64,000 bases of DNA from Christiangramia sp. OXR-203. GTDB taxonomy: Bacteria; Bacteroidota; Bacteroidia; Flavobacteriales; Flavobacteriaceae. How positions within the stretch are numbered: the first letter of the stretch is position 1; every line of letters begins with the position of its first letter. The stretch lies in assembly GCF_034372165.1 (NCBI RefSeq), contig NZ_CP139698.1, forward strand, positions 992,001 to 1,056,000, given 5' to 3'. A program made the translations under genes and the position numbers. Under the pieces are notes generated by a model that saw only the letters and a program-made list of their open reading frames with translations, had not been told where the DNA came from and made no database searches. This document shows positions 36,132 to 43,516 of this stretch, piece after piece.

Positions 36132-37765
36132 TGAAACAATTATTTCTCCTTTTAGTGCTGGGAACTCTGCTGACTTCCTGTAAAAATGATCCACAAAATT
36201 CAGAAGAAGTTCAAAACGCTGAAGATTCTACTTCGGTTTCTTCGGAAGAGCGGGAATTTAAAGTTCTGGATTCAGAATATATTACGGCAGACAGTTTATG
36301 GGTGCCATTTGAAAAAGATTTAGATGAATTTACTTCCGAAGTTTATGAGGAAGTAAAAGCTTTGGTTTTTGAAAAATCTATTCCGGAAATTCAGGAATCT
36401 ATAGCCGCAGGAAAACTCACTTACGAAGAACTATCTTTGTTTTATTTAACCAGAATCAGAGAATATGACCGTGAAAACGAGCTTTCTCTAAATTCGGTGA
36501 TTTCTCTGAATCCTGATCTTATTACTGAAGCAAGGAAAAAAGATGAGCAACTGAAGAACTCAAACAACAATCATCCTATTTACGGGATTCCGGTACTACT
36601 GAAGGATAATATCAATACGAAGGCTATGCCAACTACGGCTGGTGCTGAAGCCTTGAAAGGTAATCAAACGGGTGATGCGTTTATAGTGGAGCGACTTAAA
36701 AAGAATGGTGCACTTATACTAGGCAAGGCCAATCTCAGTGAATGGGCTTATTTCTTCTGTGGTGAGTGTCCAAGCGGATATTCGGCAGTTGGAGGACAAA
36801 CCCTGAATCCTTATGGTAGGAAAATTCATGATACTGGCGGATCAAGTTCTGGTAGCGGAGTAGCGGTAGCTGCCAATCTCGCTCCTGTAGCAGTGGGTTC
36901 TGAAACTTCCGGTTCTATCTTATCACCATCAAGCTCAAACTCCATCGTAGGATTAAAGCCTACAATTGGTTTGTTGAGCCGCGGCGGAATTGTACCAATT
37001 TCAAGCACTTTGGATACTCCAGGTCCTATGACCCGATCTGTGATCGATAATGCGATCTTACTTTCTGCTATGACCGGAGTCGATTCAGAAGATCCTGCTT
37101 CTTCTGCAGCAAAACAACTCTCGAATCTTTACAAGGATCTTAAAAACTCCAGTCTTAAAGGAAAACGATTTGGAGTGATCAAAAGTTTAAAGTCAGATTC
37201 ACTGTACATGAGGGCACTGGCTGATCTTGAAAAAGCCGGCGCGACTATTATAGAATATGAAGCGGAAGAGATCGATCTTCCAAATTTTTTAAGATTACTG
37301 AACCTGGATATGCAAAAAGATCTTCCAGAATATTTTCAGAAATATGGTGGAGAAGTTGATTTCAAAAATGTTCAGGATGTTGTGGATTACAATGCCATGG
37401 ATTCAGTACAAAGAGCTCCTTACGGGCAGGCTTTATTTCTGGGAATCTTAAAGGATTCAGCCAGTACAGAGGAATTTGCAGCGATCAAGGATACTTTAAA
37501 AACCAACGGTACGCGATTCCTGAGCAAACCAATCAAAGAGCATAATCTGGATGCGATTATCTCTATTAATAATTATCATGCTGGTTATGCTGCGGTAGCG
37601 AAATATCCGGCGATCACGGTTCCTATGGGATACACTGAAGAAAATCAGCCAATGGGAGTAACCTTTATAAGTGAACCTTTTTCAGAAAAGCAATTGCTGG
37701 AATTTGCATACGCATTTGAAAAGACTTCCAAACGTAGAAAAACACCGAAGGATTACAATGAGTGA
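36131..37765 (+). CDS. Amidase-signature family lipoprotein
   Basis: A 544-residue exported amidase. Lipoprotein signal MKQLFLLLVLGTLLTSC (Cys 17), an acidic/Ser-rich linker (about 20-50), then the amidase-signature fold. The catalytic Lys lies in LLKDNINTKAMPTTAGAEAL (about 158-177), the glycine/serine loop GGSSSGSGVAVAANLA (about 236-251) and GSETSGSILSPSS supply the cis-Ser and nucleophile Ser. Natural substrate unknown; family members cleave amides of peptides, fatty acids or indoleacetamide. It is coupled to ftsY by a one-base overlap. Eight bases overlap the next gene. Confidence 0.9.
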   Translation: MKQLFLLLVLGTLLTSCKNDPQNSEEVQNAEDSTSVSSEEREFKVLDSEYITADSLWVPFEKDLDEFTSEVYEEVKALVFEKSIPEIQESIAAGKLTYEELSLFYLTRIREYDRENELSLNSVISLNPDLITEARKKDEQLKNSNNNHPIYGIPVLLKDNINTKAMPTTAGAEALKGNQTGDAFIVERLKKNGALILGKANLSEWAYFFCGECPSGYSAVGGQTLNPYGRKIHDTGGSSSGSGVAVAANLAPVAVGSETSGSILSPSSSNSIVGLKPTIGLLSRGGIVPISSTLDTPGPMTRSVIDNAILLSAMTGVDSEDPASSAAKQLSNLYKDLKNSSLKGKRFGVIKSLKSDSLYMRALADLEKAGATIIEYEAEEIDLPNFLRLLNLDMQKDLPEYFQKYGGEVDFKNVQDVVDYNAMDSVQRAPYGQALFLGILKDSASTEEFAAIKDTLKTNGTRFLSKPIKEHNLDAIISINNYHAGYAAVAKYPAITVPMGYTEENQPMGVTFISEPFSEKQLLEFAYAFEKTSKRRKTPKDYNE

Positions 37766-38039
37766 AAAAGCAGACAGATACCTGGTCCTGATTTCCAAAA
37801 TCATATTTTTTTACAGCATCTTCTTCGTAGTGATGAAAGTTATTTCGATGTTTCAGGGGGCTTGGGTGATTCCAAATTTAATTTTATCTCTGCCCTATCT
37901 AGTTTTTGGACTGGTTGGCGGTTATATGGTAAAATATAACAAGTATCACTGGGCATATGTAATTGCCGGAGTTATCTTAATAAGTATCGTACGCTATTAC
38001 GAAGTAGAGTGGATGCTTCAGCTTCAGGAACGTTTTTGA
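37758..38039 (+). CDS. Small integral membrane protein, three helices
   Basis: A 93-residue protein with three predicted membrane segments (about 10-30, 37-60 and 67-83), starting MSEKADRYLVLISKIIFFYS and ending in a basic/aromatic tail. The ATG at 37758 overlaps the amidase stop by eight bases, indicating coupling. I do not recognise a family; no conserved motif is visible. Confidence 0.72.
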   Translation: MSEKADRYLVLISKIIFFYSIFFVVMKVISMFQGAWVIPNLILSLPYLVFGLVGGYMVKYNKYHWAYVIAGVILISIVRYYEVEWMLQLQERF

Positions 38040-38156
38040 TAGTCAAAGCACTAAATCAATATTTTCTACTCTGGATCTTAGCAGAAAGTTTAGGCCTGCA
38101 CTCGCGACCTATAGAAACCTGAATTAATCCCAATTAGTTTATTCAGCTTAAAATTA

Positions 38157-38175
38157 GGTGTATAAATTTTACACC
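38157..38175. repeat. Inverted repeat inside the rimO promoter spacer
   Basis: GGTGTA (38157-38162) and TACACC (38170-38175) are perfect inverse copies around a seven-base AT core, directly upstream of the -7 element at 38177-38184. Confidence 0.55.
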
Positions 38176-38176
38176 T

Positions 38177-38184
38177 TATCTTTG
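38177..38184 (+). promoter_or_regulatory. rimO -7 element
   Basis: TATCTTTG, an exact TAnnTTTG match, leaving a 5' leader of about 50 bases before the ATG at 38240. Confidence 0.6.
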
Positions 38185-38239
38185 CACCCGCTTAGATTTC
38201 TGGATTCAGATCTGTTAAGCATTTAGAAAGCAATATATT

Positions 38240-39592
38240 ATGAGGACGAAATCGCTTAAAAAGAATAGAATTAATGTAGTAACTCTGGGTTGTAGCAAGA
38301 ATGTTTACGATTCAGAAGTTTTGATGGGGCAGCTTCAGGCGAATGATAAAGATGTGGTTCATGAAGGCGAAGGTAATATCGTAGTGATAAATACCTGTGG
38401 TTTTATTGATAACGCAAAGGAACAGTCCGTTAATACAATTCTGGAATTCGTTGAGAAAAAGCAGGAAGGTTCTGTAGACAAAGTGTTTGTAACCGGATGT
38501 TTAAGTGAGCGTTACAAACCAGATCTTCAGAAGGAAATTCCAGACGTGGACCAATATTTTGGAACTACTGAACTGCCAGGATTGCTTTCAGCTCTGGAAG
38601 CCGATTACAAACATGAACTTATTGGCGAGCGTCTAACTACTACACCAAAAAATTACGCATATCTAAAGATTGCTGAAGGTTGTGACCGTCCATGTTCATT
38701 TTGTGCTATTCCATTAATGCGTGGTGGACATAAGTCGACACCAATCGAAAACCTTGTGATAGAGGCAGAGAAACTTGCTGCGAACGGAGTCAAAGAACTT
38801 ATTTTGATCGCTCAGGATCTTACCTATTACGGTCTGGATCTATATAAAAAGAGAAATCTGGCGGAATTGCTCGAGAATCTCGTAAAGGTTGAAGGTATTG
38901 AGTGGATTCGTTTGCATTATGCTTTTCCAACGGGGTTCCCAATGGATGTTTTGGATGTAATGAACCGAGAACCTAAAGTTTGTAATTATCTTGACATTCC
39001 TCTACAGCATATTAATGATGAACTTCTGAAGTCCATGCGACGAGGAACTACTCATGATAAAACCACTAATTTGCTTAAGAAATTTAGAGCAACTGTTCCA
39101 GAAATGGCGATTAGAACTACACTAATCGTTGGTTATCCAGGTGAAACTGAAGAAAATTTCCAGGAATTGAAAGAATGGGTCCAGGAAATGCGTTTTGAAA
39201 GACTTGGATGTTTTACTTATTCTCATGAAGAGAACACTCATGCATTTAATCTTGTAGACGATGTTCCTCAGGAAGTGAAGCAGGGGCGTGCAAACGAGAT
39301 CATGGAAATTCAGTCACAGATCTCTTGGGAACTTAATCAGCAAAAGATCGGGAAGATTCTTAACGTCATCATAGACAGAAAAGAAGGCAATTACTTTATT
39401 GGTAGAACTGAAGCAGATTCCCCAGATGTTGATAATGAGGTTTTGATAGATGCCACGACAGTATATTTGAAGACCGGTGATTTTTACGAAGTTGAAATTA
39501 CAGATGCCGCCGACTTTGATCTTTACGCAAAGCCAATCAACGTAGAAACCAAGAAGCCTGTTCGTAAAGAACTTAAGATCCGCACAGTCTAA
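38240..39592 (+). CDS. rimO: Ribosomal protein S12 methylthiotransferase RimO
   Basis: A 450-residue radical-SAM enzyme that adds a methylthio group to a conserved Asp of ribosomal protein S12. The N-terminal UPF0004 domain has the three Cys of the second Fe-S cluster (VTLGCSKN, NTCGFID, TGCLSERYKPD), the radical-SAM motif CDRPCSFCAIPLMRGGHKS (CxxxCxxC) lies at about 150-170, and a TRAM domain closes the protein (about 375-440). RimO rather than MiaB is indicated by TLGCSKN, PLMRGGHKS and the 450-residue length. An inverted repeat overlaps its promoter. Confidence 0.95.
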   Translation: MRTKSLKKNRINVVTLGCSKNVYDSEVLMGQLQANDKDVVHEGEGNIVVINTCGFIDNAKEQSVNTILEFVEKKQEGSVDKVFVTGCLSERYKPDLQKEIPDVDQYFGTTELPGLLSALEADYKHELIGERLTTTPKNYAYLKIAEGCDRPCSFCAIPLMRGGHKSTPIENLVIEAEKLAANGVKELILIAQDLTYYGLDLYKKRNLAELLENLVKVEGIEWIRLHYAFPTGFPMDVLDVMNREPKVCNYLDIPLQHINDELLKSMRRGTTHDKTTNLLKKFRATVPEMAIRTTLIVGYPGETEENFQELKEWVQEMRFERLGCFTYSHEENTHAFNLVDDVPQEVKQGRANEIMEIQSQISWELNQQKIGKILNVIIDRKEGNYFIGRTEADSPDVDNEVLIDATTVYLKTGDFYEVEITDAADFDLYAKPINVETKKPVRKELKIRTV

Positions 39593-39607
39593 TTTAAAAA
39601 CCTAGAT

Positions 39608-40021
39608 TTGAATAAAATAGAGAAAACTCCACATTTTCTTAGAGGGAATATGCCATATTTTCTTGGTGGTTTCTATGTCCTTATGGGTATCGCGGCATAC
39701 TTCAGTATAGGTGATTCATTTTATCTTTCTTATTTACCATTAGGAATTATAGCCGCTGTAGTTGGTTATTTCCGAAGAGAGAATAGAAAGGAATTTATCA
39801 AGTGGGACAGTAAGAAGATCGTGCTTCAGGATCAAATCAATGGTAAGAAATCGTATTCCTGGACAGCGGTGGATGACTTTATAATTAGTGAAGAAAACCT
39901 GCTCATCAAATCTGGCCCTGCTGATGGTGTTTATTTCGAGATCAGAGAATTTTCACAAACCGATATAGCGAAACTAAGATCTGCCTATCCCGAATTTGCA
40001 AACCTAAAACACTCCGCCTGA
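39608..40021 (+). CDS. Membrane protein with PH-like C-terminal domain, twin 1
   Basis: A 137-residue protein with two membrane segments (about 16-33 and 38-55) followed by a cytoplasmic-looking beta domain (about 60-125) ending with SQTDIAKLRSAYPEF, an arrangement like a small bacterial PH-type domain. The start is uncertain: TTG at 39608 follows the rimO stop by 15 bases, but the TTG overlaps an exact -7 match (TAGATTTG, 39603-39610), in which case ATG at 39650 would be used. The next gene is a tandem relative. Function unknown. Confidence 0.65.
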   Translation: MNKIEKTPHFLRGNMPYFLGGFYVLMGIAAYFSIGDSFYLSYLPLGIIAAVVGYFRRENRKEFIKWDSKKIVLQDQINGKKSYSWTAVDDFIISEENLLIKSGPADGVYFEIREFSQTDIAKLRSAYPEFANLKHSA

Positions 40022-40458
40022 TGCAGCGTATAAGCAGGAAGCTAAGTTTTTTTAGAAGGAATCAGTTTCTGTTATTTGGTGTTTTCTGGACTTTAATGAG
40101 CATTTTTTACCTACTCTCTCAATTACTAGTAGAGGAAGACGGTACTTTCAACTATTATATGAGTTTTGGATATTTTGTAATTGGGCTGCTCTATTTTTAT
40201 CAAAACTACCGATATGGACACAAAAAAGGAGAGTTTATAGAGTGGAACGATACTGTGCTAAATTACCAGCAAAACTTCGGAAAATTTTATTCTTTTAAGT
40301 TAAACAGCCTTATCAATATTACAGTAACCCGAGAGAATTTAATTATCAAGGCTCAAAATGCGCAAGGCACTATGGCTTCGCTTAAGGGATATTCTGAAGA
40401 AGATATAGCTAAACTAAGGGGAAATTTGATAGTATGTAGCCAGTTTTCTTCGCTGTGA
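40021..40458 (+). CDS. Membrane protein with PH-like C-terminal domain, twin 2
   Basis: A 145-residue relative of the preceding protein, overlapping it by one base (TGATG). It has two membrane segments (about 14-34 and 46-61) and then the same type of beta domain: KKGEFIEWNDTVLNYQQNFG parallels NRKEFIKWDSKKIVLQDQIN of its twin, and YSEEDIAKLRGNLIV parallels FSQTDIAKLRSAYPE. The pair could form a heterodimer at the inner membrane. I recognise no named family. Confidence 0.68.
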   Translation: MQRISRKLSFFRRNQFLLFGVFWTLMSIFYLLSQLLVEEDGTFNYYMSFGYFVIGLLYFYQNYRYGHKKGEFIEWNDTVLNYQQNFGKFYSFKLNSLINITVTRENLIIKAQNAQGTMASLKGYSEEDIAKLRGNLIVCSQFSSL

Positions 40459-40626
40459 AAATAAAACTGAATCAGATAATTAATGATCATTTTCGGAGTA
40501 AAAAAGCAGAGGGCATTTTATTCAATTATCTCTTCGATCTGAAAGTAAGAAAAAGAGACCATCGGCAGATATTTTGCTATAGATAACTCCATGTGCTGTT
40601 ATTCTAAAATTCCTGACGATTACCAT

Positions 40627-40660
40627 AAAAAAGGCAGGAACTCTCGTTCCTGCCTTTTTT
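40627..40660. terminator. Bidirectional intrinsic terminator
   Basis: An 11-bp stem (40631-40641 with 40646-40656), TCTC loop, A-run and T-run. It ends the rimO-region transcript and the convergent M16 peptidase transcript. The rest of 40459-40681 shows no gene. Confidence 0.9.
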
Positions 40661-40681
40661 ATAATCATATCTTATTATCTA

Positions 40682-43516
40682 CTATTCGTCCTCATTAAGC
40701 AAAACTGGATCACCATATCCAAGATCCTTCAGTTTCTCTAACTGAGTTTCAGCATCACCAACAATAAGGAAATACATTTTTTTAGGATCAATATATTTCT
40801 TCGCCAGCTCCTGAATATCCATCACCGTCATTTCCTCTACCTGCTGCTGTTGTTCAGCAAGATAATCGTCGTTATAATCATAATCGCTAATTTCTTTGAG
40901 CATATTTAGTTTTGCGCCCAGAGTTTCAAATTTCCTGGTGCTGCTTTTAGTCATATAGCTTTTAGTAACCTCAAGATCATCCTGAGTAAAAGTATCGGCA
41001 TAATCTGTAAGAATGTCGCGGATCAATTCAGTTGCTTCATAAGTTATATTGGATCGAACCCCACTGGAAATAAGGAAAGGGCCAATGTAAGATCTATCTT
41101 CGAACCTGGAACGAATTCCATAGGTATAGCCTTTTCCTTCTCTAAGTTCCTGCGTAAGCCTGGATGCGAAACTTCCACCACCAAGCCTGTAATTCATCAC
41201 CTCTGCTGCATAAAAATCCTTATCACTAGCGCTTAATGCCGGAGCACCGAATGTTAGAACAGATTGTTTCGCACCCGGAACATCATAAAAGTAAATCTGA
41301 GATTTTTCAGGTGCTTCAAATTCTGGAATCTCCGGGAAATCTACAGTTTTTGGAGGCCAGGAAGCCGAAATTGCTTTTAGTGAATTCTTCGCCTTTTCGA
41401 GATCCAGATCACCTACTACAAGATAGGTAGCGTTTAAGGGTGAAAGATTTTCAGAATAATAAGCTTTTAGATCGTTCAGCGTGATATTCTCCACACTTTC
41501 TGTAGTTCCCATTTCATTCATGGAAAGAATACTGTTTTCACCATACACAAGTTTTCGAAATTCATTCGAAGCAATATTGTTAGGATCTCCTTCCTGCTGT
41601 TTGATCCTGCTAAGGGTTTGTTGTTTAATAAGTTCGAACTCTGACTCATCCCAACGTGGTTGAAGCAGCATCTCATCTACAAGTTTCATCGTCTCGGCGT
41701 AATTCTTTGCCAGTGTATTTCCAGTGATACTAATTTTCTCTTCCGAAGAACTTACATAGATACGCGCTCCCAAAAGTTCGATTGCTTCCTCCAGCTCTGC
41801 CGGAGTTTTTTTAGCGGTACCACGATTCATCAAGTTCGCCAGAAGATTTGCTACTCCTGCTTTATCTTTTGTTTCCAGTAACTGTCCGCTTTTGATTTCA
41901 AGACTAAATTGTACTAGGGGCACTTCTTTATTGGTAATACCCATCACTTTTAGTCCGCTTGGCATTGTCGTTTTCCAGATCTCCGGAATTTCCAGTTCAG
42001 GTTTTGCTGAATATGGAGGTTCAATGCTGCGATCAAAGCTAGAGGCTGTTTTTGGATAATCTACAGCCTGTGATGCATCGAAATCTTCTTCAGCTCCTTC
42101 CACGATCTTTTCTTCTACCACTTCAGCTTTTTCTGAATTTTCCAGAGCAAGATCCAATTGATCTTTTGGAACAAAACTGGTGGCAACATAATGCTGATCT
42201 TTTATATATTTTCTGAAGACTCTCATAACATCTTCCGAAGAAACCGCCAGTAATTTTTCGATCTCTTTGTTGATGAAATTGGGATCATTTGCAAAGATAT
42301 CATACTGTGCTAATTGAAAACCTTTGCCAAGAACACTTGAAATGGAGTTATAGAAATTTGTCTCCAAACCGGCTTTAATTCTCTTAAGATCTTTCTGCGG
42401 GATGCCATTTTTATCGAATTCGGCAAGTCCTTCCTCGATTACAGACTGAACAGAGTCAAGGTCCTTTCCGTCATATGCCCGAACCTGAAGCATTAACTGC
42501 CCCGAAAGTTCAGAAGTGTAATTGAACATACTCACATTACCAGAAAGTTTGGCTTCTTCCACAATCTTCTTATACAAAGGAGCATTTTTACCATCAGCCA
42601 GGTAGCTGGTCAATATTTCCAATGCAAAGCTATCTGGATGGTACGAGTATACTGAAGGCCAGGCTAGTGTAAGCTCAGGCAGTTTCGCGAAATTGTCTTC
42701 GTGATATAATTTTTTAGTGTTATCGAGACTAACAAGCTGTTTTTCCTGTTCTTCGATCTTCTCTCCACGCGGGATCTCATCAAAGTATTTGTGGACCCAT
42801 TCCTTTGCCTGGTCTTTATCAAAATCACCTGCGATGGTCAGGGTTACATTGTTAGGAGTATACCATTTATTATAAAAATCCTTTACATCCAGCAAGGTGG
42901 CGTTCTGAAGATCATCCAGACTTCCAATCACCTGCCAGTTATAGGGATGATCTTCTGGATACAGGTTTTTGTCGATCACATAAAAAGTATGTCCATAAGG
43001 CCTGTTATCTACTCCCTGGCGCTTTTCATTTTTAACAACCTGCTTTTCCTTGGCAAGAACCGGTTCTGTAACCGTATTGATAAAGTATCCAAGTTTGTCT
43101 GCTTCTGCCCAGATCATTTTTTCCAACGCATCTTTTGGTACGGTCTGGAAATAATTGGTGCGATCACGACTTGTAGAGCCATTGGCACCGCTACCACCAA
43201 TTCTGGCGGAGAGTTTGTCCAGTCCACCTTTTCCAAGGTTCTCAGATTCCAGAAACAGAAGATGTTCAAATAAATGTGCAAATCCTGTTCTGCCTTCTTT
43301 TTCCCGGGCACTACCCACGTGAGCGGTAAGAGCTACTGCTACGACAGGGTCTGATTTATCTTCGTGCAGTATCACCTTTAGTCCATTTTCAAGGGTGAAA
43401 GTTTCGAAGTCCACCGAAAACTGATTCGTTCCTCCCTGGGCAAAAACCATGGTATTCGCCACCAGAAAAAAGCATAAAGCAGATAAAAATTGTCTCATTT
43501 TCATATTAGTAATCAT
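40682..43516 (-). CDS. M16 family zinc metallopeptidase (insulinase-like)
   Basis: A 944-residue exported peptidase made of two M16 halves. After a signal peptide ending VFAQ, the first half (about 35-460) has the inverted zinc motif HLFEH in GFAHLFEHLLFLESEN, with NEKRQ downstream for the third ligand. The second half (about 520-920) has the same fold but no HxxEH (ANLLANLMNRG), so it serves as the inactive partner, as usual. Expected to cleave oligopeptides in the periplasm or at the surface. ATG at 43516 overlaps the upstream gene by 11 bases; ATG at 43504 gives a shorter, cleaner signal peptide and is equally likely. Confidence 0.92.
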   Translation of the reverse strand: MITNMKMRQFLSALCFFLVANTMVFAQGGTNQFSVDFETFTLENGLKVILHEDKSDPVVAVALTAHVGSAREKEGRTGFAHLFEHLLFLESENLGKGGLDKLSARIGGSGANGSTSRDRTNYFQTVPKDALEKMIWAEADKLGYFINTVTEPVLAKEKQVVKNEKRQGVDNRPYGHTFYVIDKNLYPEDHPYNWQVIGSLDDLQNATLLDVKDFYNKWYTPNNVTLTIAGDFDKDQAKEWVHKYFDEIPRGEKIEEQEKQLVSLDNTKKLYHEDNFAKLPELTLAWPSVYSYHPDSFALEILTSYLADGKNAPLYKKIVEEAKLSGNVSMFNYTSELSGQLMLQVRAYDGKDLDSVQSVIEEGLAEFDKNGIPQKDLKRIKAGLETNFYNSISSVLGKGFQLAQYDIFANDPNFINKEIEKLLAVSSEDVMRVFRKYIKDQHYVATSFVPKDQLDLALENSEKAEVVEEKIVEGAEEDFDASQAVDYPKTASSFDRSIEPPYSAKPELEIPEIWKTTMPSGLKVMGITNKEVPLVQFSLEIKSGQLLETKDKAGVANLLANLMNRGTAKKTPAELEEAIELLGARIYVSSSEEKISITGNTLAKNYAETMKLVDEMLLQPRWDESEFELIKQQTLSRIKQQEGDPNNIASNEFRKLVYGENSILSMNEMGTTESVENITLNDLKAYYSENLSPLNATYLVVGDLDLEKAKNSLKAISASWPPKTVDFPEIPEFEAPEKSQIYFYDVPGAKQSVLTFGAPALSASDKDFYAAEVMNYRLGGGSFASRLTQELREGKGYTYGIRSRFEDRSYIGPFLISSGVRSNITYEATELIRDILTDYADTFTQDDLEVTKSYMTKSSTRKFETLGAKLNMLKEISDYDYNDDYLAEQQQQVEEMTVMDIQELAKKYIDPKKMYFLIVGDAETQLEKLKDLGYGDPVLLNEDE

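Noticed and set aside
38040-38156. A small gene before rimO
   Set aside because: No frame with a plausible start and protein-like composition; only promoter-like and palindromic sequence seen further along.
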